The notes under the pieces were generated by a model, which worked only from the letters and a program-made list of their open reading frames with translations, made no database searches and was not told the origin of the DNA. From SIG607 sp045533195 (GTDB taxonomy: Bacteria; Bacillota; Clostridia; Oscillospirales; Acutalibacteraceae), in the NCBI GenBank assembly GCA_045533195.1, contig JAZSHI010000004.1:1-64000 (forward strand): a stretch of DNA of 64,000 nucleotides, written 5' to 3'. The position numbers and the translations under genes are program-made. Positions 27,177 through 35,739 of the stretch are shown here, piece after piece (the stretch's first letter is position 1; the number at the start of each line of letters is the position of its first letter).

Positions 27177-28313
27177 ATGAAGGAATTATTCAGGCTATTC
27201 GAACCAATTCTGGAATTTGGAAAAGACGGAAATTGGAAAATGATAGTAATGTGGTTAATAGGCTCAGTTCTTATTTATTTGGCCATCAAAAAGCAGATGG
27301 AACCCACCTTGCTGTTGCCTATAGGATTTGGCGCAATTCTTATGAATTTCCCTCATTCCGGAATATCCGAGCCGCTTGAAACTCTTTATAATGCAGGTAT
27401 ATCAAATGAGCTTTTTCCATTAATTTTATTCATTGGTATAGGAGCTATGATTGACTTTGGGCCTCTGCTTAATAATCCTAAGCTTATGATATTCGGCGCT
27501 GCGGCGCAATTTGGAATTTTCTTCACGTTATGTACGGCAGCTATGTTTTTCCCCGAAGACGTTGCAGCTTCTATTTCAATCATCGGTGCCGCCGACGGTC
27601 CTACCTCAATAGTTGTAGCAAACACCTTGCTCAGCGGCGGTGAAAACTCTAAATATATTGGAGCTATTGCTGTAGCCGCATATTCATATATGGCATTAGT
27701 TCCCATTATTCAGCCACCTGTTATTAAGCTTTTAACCACTAAAAAAGAACGTAAAATTCGTATGAAATACGAACAAAAAAGCGTTTCCAAAAGAACAAAA
27801 ATACTTTTCCCGATTATCATCTCAATAGTTACTTGTATCTTTGTTCCGTCAGCAGCTTCCCTTATTGGATTCCTTATGTTCGGTAACCTTATAAGAGAGT
27901 GCGGAGTTCTCGACTCTATTTCTGATACTGCTCAAAAGGTTCTCGCAAATCTTGTAACTATTTTCCTTGGTATAACTATCGCATTCCAGATGAGTGCCGA
28001 TAAGTTCCTTAACACATCAACCCTTCTTATTCTCGGGCTCGGACTTATAGCATTTATTATTGATACAGCCGGCGGTGTTCTCTTTGCTAAATTATTCAAC
28101 GTAGTGCTTAAACTTATGAAGAAAGAACCTGTTAATCCAATGATTGGCGCTGCAGGAATTTCCGCTTTCCCGATGTCAGGCAGAATAGTTCATAAAATGG
28201 GACTTGAAGAAGATAATCAAAATTTCCTTTTAATGCACTCAATAGGCGTTAATGTATCAGGACAAATAGCCTCCGTAATTGCCGGCTCTTTAGTGCTTGG
28301 TTTCTTTAAATAA
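27177..28313 (+). CDS. Sodium-ion-translocating decarboxylase beta subunit
   Basis: This 378-residue protein with about nine to ten hydrophobic helices matches OadB/MmdB/GcdB. The key GAADGPTSIVVANTL segment (with the Na+-coupling Asp), QPPVIKLLTT and NPMIGAAGISAFPMS are present. The subunit couples decarboxylation of a carboxybiotin partner to Na+ export. Only a tiny gamma-like gene follows; no carboxyltransferase alpha or biotin carrier is in the window, so the substrate (oxaloacetate, methylmalonyl-CoA or glutaconyl-CoA) is unknown. Confidence 0.9.
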   Translation: MKELFRLFEPILEFGKDGNWKMIVMWLIGSVLIYLAIKKQMEPTLLLPIGFGAILMNFPHSGISEPLETLYNAGISNELFPLILFIGIGAMIDFGPLLNNPKLMIFGAAAQFGIFFTLCTAAMFFPEDVAASISIIGAADGPTSIVVANTLLSGGENSKYIGAIAVAAYSYMALVPIIQPPVIKLLTTKKERKIRMKYEQKSVSKRTKILFPIIISIVTCIFVPSAASLIGFLMFGNLIRECGVLDSISDTAQKVLANLVTIFLGITIAFQMSADKFLNTSTLLILGLGLIAFIIDTAGGVLFAKLFNVVLKLMKKEPVNPMIGAAGISAFPMSGRIVHKMGLEEDNQNFLLMHSIGVNVSGQIASVIAGSLVLGFFK

Positions 28314-28330
28314 TAAGGGGGAGCAAAAAT

Positions 28331-28474
28331 ATGTTTGAACCTATTCAATTTATTAATTATCTCAAATATATGGGCATTGGAATGCTTGGAGTATTTATTA
28401 TTATCGGAATTATTATGATAGCCACTTATGTTATAGGAAAACTACCCTCAAACGATAAAGATAAAGATAAATAA
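28331..28474 (+). CDS. OadG-related small membrane subunit
   Basis: A 47-residue protein made of one long hydrophobic helix (about 13-37) and a charged tail ending in NDKDKDK. The segment YMGIGMLGVFIIIGIIMI resembles the N-terminus of decarboxylase gamma subunits (OadG). It starts 17 bases after the beta subunit behind a GGGGGAG site, so the pair is probably co-translated and forms the membrane part of the pump. Confidence 0.78.
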   Translation: MFEPIQFINYLKYMGIGMLGVFIIIGIIMIATYVIGKLPSNDKDKDK

Positions 28475-28483
28475 TATTAACCT

Positions 28484-28531
28484 AAATAGTAAAACAGCAT
28501 TGAAATTTAAATCAATGCTGTTTTACTATTT
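28484..28531 (+). terminator. Long-arm hairpin terminator after the decarboxylase pair
   Basis: Perfect 20-base inverted arms (28484-28503 with 28512-28531) around AATTTAAA. The right arm contains TTTTACTATTT instead of a pure T run. Confidence 0.75.
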
Positions 28532-28621
28532 ACCGCTTCTTAATTTAATACATGGTATAATTTTTGCGTAATTTCAGGAATAATTTTATATTTTTTCGGT
28601 ATTCTATGAAGGGGGAAAATT

Positions 28622-30304
28622 ATGTTATCAATAAATGAAATAATTAATCTTTTGGGCAGCCTTATATGGCTTCTTGCCGGTGTAGGCGTTTTTATTGTCG
28701 GTATGAACTTTATGAGTGAAGCTTTGGAAAAAAGCGCCGGTGAAGGTATGAAGAAAATGCTTAGTAAAATAAGTAACAACCGATTTTCAGGAGTCGGTAT
28801 CGGCGCAGGAGTTACCGCTATTATTCAAAGCTCATCTGCTACCAGCGTTATGGTTATCGGTTTAGTTAATGCAGGGGTTATGACACTCACACAAGCTACA
28901 CCGATAATTATGGGTGCAAACATAGGTACAACAATAACAGGTGTTTTAGTTGCTCTTAAAAACGACTATTTTGATATGCTTATGTATTTGTTTGCGTTTG
29001 CCGGTGTTATGATGGGCTTTTTTAAGAAGGAAAAGATAAAAATAGCGGGACTTTTGTGCAGCGGTCTCGGTCTGATTTTTGTCGGGCTTAACATAATGAG
29101 CAGCGAACAGGCATTTGGTAATCCCTCGGTTGAGACAATGTTCCAAAACGTTTTTTCTGTCATTGATTCTCCCCTGCTTCTTATAGTGGTAGGTGTAATT
29201 TTTACAGCCCTTATTCAAAGCTCATCAGCAGCTACAGGTGTTGTGATCACAATGGTCGGAGCAGGAGTTCTCCCGCTTCATCTCGCTTTATTCATTGTGC
29301 TTGGCGCAAACATTGGTACTTGTGTCACAGCGTTACTTGCTTCTGTTGGTGCAAACGCAAATTCAAAACGAGTAGCTCTTATCCACTTCACCTTTAATGT
29401 AATCGGTACCGTTATTTTTACGGCAATTGTATGGCTCTTTAAAGAACCCATAATAAATCTTCTTATATCAATATTTCCCTCAAACGATGCAATGTCCCTT
29501 CAAATGAGAGTATCGGTATTCCACGTTATTTTCAATGTAACAACAACTCTGGTTCTTCTCCCCTTTGTGTCGCAGTTGGTTAACTTTTCTTGTATGGTAA
29601 TCAAAGACAAAAAGACAACCGAAGAGTCCCTTTCACTTAAGTATATAGATGACAGACTTCTTACTATGCCAACCGTTGCACTAATGCAGGCAAAAAAAGA
29701 AATAGACTATATGTTCAGTTTGGTTAAAAAAAATATTTCTCTTTCTTTTGAGGCAATGGAAACAAAAGCTATAACAAATGCCGAAAAAATCTTAACCAAC
29801 GAGGCTGTTATTGATTTTACAAACGGTGCGTTAACTCGGTTTCTTATTAAGCTTTCCGCTACTGTAGAACAAAGCGACGAGCTTGTTATCGGTTCGTATT
29901 TTCACGTGCTTAACGACCTTGAGCGTGTCGGTGACCATGCAGAAAATTTCTACGAGATAGTTGCGGCTATGTCATCTAAAAATATATCCTTTTCTGAAAA
30001 AGGAAAAGAAGAAATTAGTAAAATGTGTGACAAGGTTATGCAGATGCTTTTAATTTCAAAGGATGCATTTGATAATTTGAATAAAGCGAAGCTGGAAAAG
30101 TTGGCAATACTGGAAGATGAGATTGATACAATGAAAAAAGAGCTTACCGCAAATCATTTTACACGTCTGGCTGAAGGCGAGTGCAGTATGGAGGTAAGCC
30201 CCTATTATTCTTCTACTATTTCAGGCCTTGAGCGTGTAGCAGACCATCTTGTAAATATAGGCTTTAGTATCGTAAATCCTATCGGTTCGCAAAAAGAGGC
30301 ATAG
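28622..30304 (+). CDS. Na/Pi cotransporter family protein with PhoU-like tail
   Basis: The 560-residue protein has two NptA-type inverted repeats marked by IIQSSSATSVMVIGLVNAG and IQSSSAATGVVITMVGAG, each with GANIGT nearby. The C-terminal third (about 350-550) is helical and PhoU-like, with RVGDHAENFYE and RVADHLVNIG. It should import phosphate with Na+, or act as a related channel, with the PhoU part as regulator. A GGGGGA site precedes the ATG. It is monocistronic. Confidence 0.9.
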   Translation: MLSINEIINLLGSLIWLLAGVGVFIVGMNFMSEALEKSAGEGMKKMLSKISNNRFSGVGIGAGVTAIIQSSSATSVMVIGLVNAGVMTLTQATPIIMGANIGTTITGVLVALKNDYFDMLMYLFAFAGVMMGFFKKEKIKIAGLLCSGLGLIFVGLNIMSSEQAFGNPSVETMFQNVFSVIDSPLLLIVVGVIFTALIQSSSAATGVVITMVGAGVLPLHLALFIVLGANIGTCVTALLASVGANANSKRVALIHFTFNVIGTVIFTAIVWLFKEPIINLLISIFPSNDAMSLQMRVSVFHVIFNVTTTLVLLPFVSQLVNFSCMVIKDKKTTEESLSLKYIDDRLLTMPTVALMQAKKEIDYMFSLVKKNISLSFEAMETKAITNAEKILTNEAVIDFTNGALTRFLIKLSATVEQSDELVIGSYFHVLNDLERVGDHAENFYEIVAAMSSKNISFSEKGKEEISKMCDKVMQMLLISKDAFDNLNKAKLEKLAILEDEIDTMKKELTANHFTRLAEGECSMEVSPYYSSTISGLERVADHLVNIGFSIVNPIGSQKEA

Positions 30305-30307
30305 AGC

Positions 30308-30337
30308 ATAAAACGGATGCTAAAGCATCCGTTTTAT
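30308..30337. terminator. Bidirectional terminator
   Basis: ATAAAACGGATGC and GCATCCGTTTTAT arms around TAAA, between the convergent Na/Pi and ybaK genes. It overlaps the ybaK stop codon. Confidence 0.85.
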
Positions 30338-30810
30338 ACTATTATGTCGCCAAATACGGCGCCTATATACTCTATTGCCTTCTTTGTATCTATTTCTACC
30401 TGACAGCCAACCTTACCTGCGCTGAAATATATTTTTTCATAGTTTTGCGCTGTTTCGTGAAAGACCGTTTTAAAGCGTTTTTTCATACCTATAGGCGAAC
30501 ATCCGCCGTGGATATATCCGGTAAGAGCCAAGAGTTCTTTCTGCTTAATCATAGCAATTGATTTAACCCCTACGATTTTTGCCGCCTTTTTTAAATCAAG
30601 ATTTTCGGCAACAGGCAGAGAAAACACAAAATGTTCTCCCTTATCCGATACTGTAACAAGGGTTTTAAAGGTGCAGTTAACATCTTCGCCAAGAGCCAGA
30701 GCTATACCTACCCCGTCAACAATATCACCGTCATAAAAATGGGGGATATATTCAATTTTCGCTTTATCAAGCAGTCGCATCACGTTGGTTTTATCATTTT
30801 TGTTCATCAT
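30334..30810 (-). CDS. ybaK: Cys-tRNA(Pro)/Cys-tRNA(Cys) deacylase YbaK
   Basis: About 158 residues of the YbaK/ProX editing family, which hydrolyses mischarged Cys-tRNA(Pro). Typical segments are FKTLVTVSDKGEHFVFSLPV, the conserved KKAAKIVGVKSIAM, and GYIHGGCSPIGMKK with the GxxPxG-like loop. The gene overlaps the end of the serine hydrolase gene. The start is one of two adjacent ATGs at 30810 and 30807, weakly supported by AGG. Confidence 0.88.
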   Translation of the reverse strand: MMNKNDKTNVMRLLDKAKIEYIPHFYDGDIVDGVGIALALGEDVNCTFKTLVTVSDKGEHFVFSLPVAENLDLKKAAKIVGVKSIAMIKQKELLALTGYIHGGCSPIGMKKRFKTVFHETAQNYEKIYFSAGKVGCQVEIDTKKAIEYIGAVFGDIIV

Positions 30811-31846
30811 TAACACCTGTATTCAATTTTATTTTTTTATTTTTAAGTTCACTGTAAAGCATTTTTGCTATATAGTGACAATTAGCCGATGCCCTTCCTT
30901 TTGCGTTTGCTAAAACCGCTACTCCGAGTTTTAATTTTTTATTTAAAATTATAGAAGAGCGAAAGGTTCCTACTCCGCCCACGTGCCAAAGCTGATTTGA
31001 TTTTCTATAGGTATGCCAACCGATACACATAAGGTGGTTGTTGTTTTTAAGTTTTGAGGCTTCGCACACCGTATGCGCAGAAGTTATATAGGGTTTATCG
31101 CTTTCAATCTGCAACGCAATATATTTTAGAATATCCCCGATATTGCTTACCATTCCGCCGCCCGCTATATACGGGTTATTCCTTTTCCATACCCAAAACG
31201 GCAGTATCTTTTCGCCTTTAGCGGCAAGAGGGTTTCTTTTTTCACCGCTAAGTTCGATAAGAGTATCTTTAAGACCAAGCTGATTATTAATAAAATCTTC
31301 AAAAAGCGTAGAAAAGGGTGTTTTAGTAACCTTCTGGGCTACTGCGGCAAGAACTGCCGAAGCAAAGTCGGAATATCCGTAGCGAACCTTGGGTTTTATA
31401 AAACGGCGGCGCTCAAGGCATTTTATAACCGTTTTTACGGTGCAGTTTTCATAAGGATTTTTTCGAGCATAGCCGTGTAAAATAAGGGACGGCAGGGTTA
31501 CTTCTATCGGTGTTAAGTGTCGGTATCCTGCAGTATGGGTTAAAAGCTGATAAATGGTGGGATATTTTCCCTTTTTAAGCGTCAAATAGTTATTGACTGT
31601 CTTGTTGATATCAAGCCTTTTATCTTCGTAAAGCTTTAAAATAAGATGGGCGGTTACGGTTTTTGTCACCGAGCCGATATCGTAACGAAAATTGTTTTCT
31701 TCTTCGGGATTACCGAAAACGTAAAGCTTACCCTCGCAATAAAGTCCGACGGTTAGTCGGTTATTATACGATAAAGCAAGATAGTTTTTGATTCTTTGGG
31801 CAGTTTTAAAACGAAGAGCGGAATAATTTAATGAAATAATATCCAT
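30794..31846 (-). CDS. Beta-lactamase-family serine hydrolase
   Basis: The 350-residue protein matches the class C beta-lactamase/penicillin-binding family. The SxxK motif is in YDIGSVTKTVT, the Tyr motif in RYGYSDFASAV and the third-box equivalent in LWHVGGVGTF. No signal peptide or anchor is visible, so the location is unclear. Such proteins include D-aminopeptidases and esterases; resistance should not be assumed. Confidence 0.82.
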   Translation of the reverse strand: MDIISLNYSALRFKTAQRIKNYLALSYNNRLTVGLYCEGKLYVFGNPEEENNFRYDIGSVTKTVTAHLILKLYEDKRLDINKTVNNYLTLKKGKYPTIYQLLTHTAGYRHLTPIEVTLPSLILHGYARKNPYENCTVKTVIKCLERRRFIKPKVRYGYSDFASAVLAAVAQKVTKTPFSTLFEDFINNQLGLKDTLIELSGEKRNPLAAKGEKILPFWVWKRNNPYIAGGGMVSNIGDILKYIALQIESDKPYITSAHTVCEASKLKNNNHLMCIGWHTYRKSNQLWHVGGVGTFRSSIILNKKLKLGVAVLANAKGRASANCHYIAKMLYSELKNKKIKLNTGVNDEQK

Positions 31847-31873
31847 AGTTTTTAACGCTCCATTTATCTTAAT

Positions 31874-33091
31874 TTATATCTCCCGATTAGCCCTAACTAA
31901 AAGTGCGACAGATTCTACGTGTTCGGTATGAGGAAACATATCAACGGGCTGAATACGGCGCACACCGTAGCCATTACGCCCAAAGTAGCTTAAATCACGG
32001 GCAAGAGTTTCGGGATTACAGGATACATATACAACCCTTTCAGGCGAAAGCGTAACAACGCTATCCATAAAACGCTTATCGCTACCTGCTCTGGGCGGAT
32101 CCATAATAACAACGTCTGCCCTCTCTCCCGCCTTTGCCATTTCAACCATAAAGTTACCTGCATCTGCAGTATAAAAATCAATATTTTTTATATTGTTACG
32201 CTTTGCATTAAACTTAGCATCTCTTACCGCATCGGCATTAAGCTCTACTCCTATAACCTCTTTAGCATTTTTAGAAGCTAATATTCCTATAGTTCCCGTA
32301 CCGCAATAAGCATCAATTACCCTTTCTTTTCCCGAAAGATTCATAAATTCTATAGCCTTACTGTAAAGAATATTAGTCATAACAGGATTAACCTGATAAA
32401 AAGATTTAGGCGAAATGCGGAAAATAAAGTCCGAAATAGTGTCTTCAATATAACCTTCTCCATAAAGGGTTATATTTTTTTCGCCTAAAACCAGACTCGT
32501 AAATTTACCGTTAATATTCTGAACTACGGTTGTTATTTCAGGGTGTTTTCCAACAAGAGCGTTTATAAAAGAACGGCAAGAAGGAAAAACAGCGCTGCCT
32601 GTAACAAGCACTACCATTATCTGTCCCGTATAATACCCCTTTCGAATAAGAACATGTCTTAAAAAACCGCTCATTTGTTTTTCGTCAAAGGACTTTAATT
32701 TAAAGGATTTTAAAAGTTTTCTTATGGTAACGATAATTTCATCTGCCTGTGTGTCCTCAATCATACATTTATCAATAGGTACTATGCGATGGGTAGAGGA
32801 CTGATAAACGCCCGAGATTATCCCCGTTTTATCCTTAGAAAAAGCAGCCTGAACCTTGCATCTGTAATGTAGAGGATTTTCCATACCTATAATCTCTTTA
32901 ACATGACAGAATTTGCCGAGAAGCTTTATCATTTTAATTTGTTTAAATTTAAGCTGTTCTTCATAGGTCATATTTTGAAGATGACAGCCGCCGCACTTTT
33001 TATAATGCGGACAGCCGTTTCCCTTGCCTATGCGCTTTATTACTTCTTCCGTTTTCTTATTATCAAACGGCATTTTACCGCTATTTTGCAT
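31874..33091 (-). CDS. TrmA-family 23S rRNA uracil-C5 methyltransferase, copy 2 (no TRAM domain)
   Basis: A 405-residue SAM-dependent methyltransferase. N-terminal cysteines CPHYKKCGGC may bind the 4Fe-4S cluster. The Rossmann motif is DAYCGTGTIGIL, followed by DPPRAG and the nucleophile in YVSCNPETLARDL. It lacks the N-terminal TRAM domain present in its neighbour. The two genes overlap by 11 bases and share the core, so they look like an old tandem duplication. RlmD-like U1939 or U747 methylation is possible. Confidence 0.87.
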   Translation of the reverse strand: MQNSGKMPFDNKKTEEVIKRIGKGNGCPHYKKCGGCHLQNMTYEEQLKFKQIKMIKLLGKFCHVKEIIGMENPLHYRCKVQAAFSKDKTGIISGVYQSSTHRIVPIDKCMIEDTQADEIIVTIRKLLKSFKLKSFDEKQMSGFLRHVLIRKGYYTGQIMVVLVTGSAVFPSCRSFINALVGKHPEITTVVQNINGKFTSLVLGEKNITLYGEGYIEDTISDFIFRISPKSFYQVNPVMTNILYSKAIEFMNLSGKERVIDAYCGTGTIGILASKNAKEVIGVELNADAVRDAKFNAKRNNIKNIDFYTADAGNFMVEMAKAGERADVVIMDPPRAGSDKRFMDSVVTLSPERVVYVSCNPETLARDLSYFGRNGYGVRRIQPVDMFPHTEHVESVALLVRANREI

Positions 33092-34436
33092 AATTTTCTC
33101 CTTTTATAAGAAGTGCGACAGTTTCCACGTGACTTGTTCTTGGGAAAAGGTCAACGGGAGTATATTCTACCAACTTATATCCCTTTTCCTCCAGAATTTT
33201 AACGTCTCTCGCAAGGGTTGCCACGTCGCAGGAAACGTAAACTATTCTCTCGGGTGCAAAATCATTCGCAACTATAGAAAGAAGCTGGGCTTCACAACCC
33301 TTTCGCGGAGGATCAAGAACTATAGCATCAGCCTTTATTCCTTCATCCCTTAAAATCTCAGCCGCTTTTGCCGCATCGGCGCAAATAAAACGGGCATTCT
33401 CTACTGCGTTTAGCTTTGCATTAAACCTTGCATCCTCTATAGCTTCGGGTATTATTTCAACACCGATTATACTCTTGGCTTTTTTAGCAAAAGAAAGTCC
33501 TATAGTTCCTGCGCCGCAGTAAAGGTCAAGAACGTTTTTGTTTTCAGGCTCTAAATATTCCTCTGACTTTTTATAAAGAATTTCTGCCATATTACGATTA
33601 ACCTGATAAAATGACAGCGGATTTATTCTTATTTTATTTTCCCTTAAAATATCGGTAATATATCCGTCTCCATAAAGCACAATATTTTCTTTGCCGAGTA
33701 TTACATTAGTTTTATCGGTATTAATATTAAGCACAAAGGTTTTAAAGCTTTCCCCCAAAAGTGATTTAAGGGAGTTTATAAAATAATCAGTATTATTAAG
33801 CTTTTTAGCATTTATAATAAGCGCTACCATTATTTCATTTGTAGCTGTAGCTTTTCTGATGTAAAGATGTCTTATTACGCCTTTTCCCGTTTCCTCGTTA
33901 TAGGCAGAAAGTGAAAATTTTTGCATAAAATCCTTTAAAGAATGTGCCACATCGCCGAATTCTTTAGGCTGTAAAAGACAGTCTTTAACAGGGATAATTC
34001 TATGAGAGTGAACAGCATAAAAGCCTACTTCCCCGCCATTTTCAACGGGATATTGCGCTTTGTTTCTGTAACGCATACTGTCTGCCGAAAGTATAGGCTG
34101 AGCATTAATATCAACACCGCCTATTCGGTGCATTGTTTCTTCTACACGTTTTTGCTTTATTTTTAATTCACTTTCATAGCTTATATGACGAAAAACACAA
34201 CCGCCGCACTTTGAAAAAACAGGGCAATCCTGCTCTATTCTGTCTTTGCTCGGCTCTATAATTTCTATAGCCTTACCGAAACAAAAACTCTTCTTCACCT
34301 TTACGATATGTACCTTTACTTTGTCACCTACAGCAGTACCGGGCACAAAAACGGCTAATCCATCAGCTTTGCCCACACCGCTTCCCTCTGCCGTAACGTC
34401 GGTAATATCCAATATAAACTCACTGTTCTTTTGCAT
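33081..34436 (-). CDS. rlmD: 23S rRNA uracil-C5 methyltransferase, RlmD/RumA type (with TRAM domain)
   Basis: About 451 residues: an N-terminal TRAM domain (about 5-60, with AEGSGVGKADGLAVFVPGT), the Fe-S cysteines CPVFSKCGGCVFRH, the SAM motif DLYCGAGTIGLSF, DPPRKGCE and the catalytic YVSCDVATLARDV. The ATG at 34436 follows AGAGG. A TTG start at 34451 would precede that site. It should methylate a specific uridine in 23S rRNA. Confidence 0.88.
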   Translation of the reverse strand: MQKNSEFILDITDVTAEGSGVGKADGLAVFVPGTAVGDKVKVHIVKVKKSFCFGKAIEIIEPSKDRIEQDCPVFSKCGGCVFRHISYESELKIKQKRVEETMHRIGGVDINAQPILSADSMRYRNKAQYPVENGGEVGFYAVHSHRIIPVKDCLLQPKEFGDVAHSLKDFMQKFSLSAYNEETGKGVIRHLYIRKATATNEIMVALIINAKKLNNTDYFINSLKSLLGESFKTFVLNINTDKTNVILGKENIVLYGDGYITDILRENKIRINPLSFYQVNRNMAEILYKKSEEYLEPENKNVLDLYCGAGTIGLSFAKKAKSIIGVEIIPEAIEDARFNAKLNAVENARFICADAAKAAEILRDEGIKADAIVLDPPRKGCEAQLLSIVANDFAPERIVYVSCDVATLARDVKILEEKGYKLVEYTPVDLFPRTSHVETVALLIKGENYAK

Positions 34437-34454
34437 TTTGACCTCTTTCAAAAC

Positions 34455-34475
34455 AAAAAGAGTCCTTGGGACTCT
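34455..34475 (-). terminator. Intrinsic terminator between the DUF5412-like gene and rlmD
   Basis: AAGAGTCC and GGACTCTT arms with a short loop, then TTTTTG on the minus strand, beginning at the stop codon of the upstream gene. Confidence 0.75.
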
Positions 34476-34876
34476 TATTGCTGTATGGTAATTTTTCTTG
34501 AATCGTAGGTTTCTCCCTTAGAAACATCAAGAGCTTTGGTATCAATAGTAACAATATTATTATCTTCCCAGCCAACCGTTACAACCGACTTATCAACCGC
34601 CCAATAAATATTTTTTTCATCGCTTACAACATTTTCCTTATCGGAAAAGTTAAAGCTTCTTAGTTCCACTCGAACCGCACTTCCTTTAGGGGTATCAATT
34701 CGGTAAACCTCTGCAGAGCGGGTATTATCGGGAGACATTGAGCTGTATAAAAACTGTCCTTCAGGAAGGTCTTCCAGAGTATAAAAGAATCTGTCTTTTA
34801 CATAGAAGAAAATATTGGTAACAAAAACCGCAAATACCAAAAAATAGTAAATTGCATATTTTAAAGACGATTTCAT
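34475..34876 (-). CDS. Membrane-anchored protein, DUF5412-like
   Basis: A 133-residue protein with one N-terminal membrane helix (about 8-26) and a small extracytoplasmic beta domain. The pattern SSMSPDNTRSAEVYRI, then NIYWAVDK, a Trp-Asp pair and a late Tyr-Asp-x-Arg resembles DUF5412. Function is unknown. It lies 14 bases downstream of the multi-helix membrane protein, probably on the same transcript. Confidence 0.6.
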   Translation of the reverse strand: MKSSLKYAIYYFLVFAVFVTNIFFYVKDRFFYTLEDLPEGQFLYSSMSPDNTRSAEVYRIDTPKGSAVRVELRSFNFSDKENVVSDEKNIYWAVDKSVVTVGWEDNNIVTIDTKALDVSKGETYDSRKITIQQ

Positions 34877-34890
34877 TATGTTCCCTCCTG

Positions 34891-35679
34891 TTATATGTTG
34901 TAAATAGGCATTCTCTTTTGAGCCTGTCCCGAAAGATTATAAAACGCTACGCTATAGCGGCATTCCACCACGTAGGACATTAAAAGATAGGGCAAAGTAA
35001 AAAGCAACGGAATAAGTGTAATGGATAACAGTATCCACCAACTAAAGCCTAAAAGATGGGTGAAAAATCTGCTTTTCGTATATCTGCCTATTTCTATTCC
35101 TCTTTCAAAGCATTCCTTCGGTTTCATATCTTCATTACTTACAAAAAGGAATGCGGGTAAATAAAGTGAAATAAGATGCGCCGCGCCAAATATAAGAGCC
35201 ACTATATGAAATACAACGTTCAGATACCTTAAGTTCATTACAAAAAGCGGAATCGAAATACCAAAAAGCTCATATATTTCATTACTTGTAAAAATATGAA
35301 CAAGTATGGCGGGAAAAAGTAAAATCACAGCGACCTTTAACCAATGAAGCAAAATTCTTAAATTATATTTTAAAGAACGCATATACTCTTCTTTTCCCGA
35401 AAAATAATAAAAGCAATCCGAAACACCGCTTTTTACACCGTTTGCGCTTCTCCAATAGGTTCGCAAAGCGCCAAGCCACATCGGAGCAACCACAAAAGTA
35501 AACAAAAGTGCAAAAATTATATAAGCTAAAGCATCACCAAAAGGCAAGGAAAGAAGAATACAGGAAAGGAAAACTATTATAGTCGCAAAAACAGGAACCA
35601 TAGCCTGAGCACAAGACAGTGCCCAATTACCTCTAAGGGTAATAAGTGTTGTTGATTTCACAGCTTTGGTTGTTACCAT
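34891..35679 (-). CDS. Multi-helix membrane protein of unknown function
   Basis: About 262 residues with six or so hydrophobic helices, no catalytic motif, and a DUF975-like overall look that I cannot confirm. The start is uncertain. ATG 35679 has GGGAG about 11 bases upstream. ATG 35697 would lie only about 10 bases from the start predicted by the TATAAT at roughly 35713-35718. Function unknown. Confidence 0.6.
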   Translation of the reverse strand: MVTTKAVKSTTLITLRGNWALSCAQAMVPVFATIIVFLSCILLSLPFGDALAYIIFALLFTFVVAPMWLGALRTYWRSANGVKSGVSDCFYYFSGKEEYMRSLKYNLRILLHWLKVAVILLFPAILVHIFTSNEIYELFGISIPLFVMNLRYLNVVFHIVALIFGAAHLISLYLPAFLFVSNEDMKPKECFERGIEIGRYTKSRFFTHLLGFSWWILLSITLIPLLFTLPYLLMSYVVECRYSVAFYNLSGQAQKRMPIYNI

Positions 35680-35739
35680 ACTTTTCTCAACTCCCATAAT
35701 TTTATGCCATTATTATACCAAACATAAAAACATAATATA

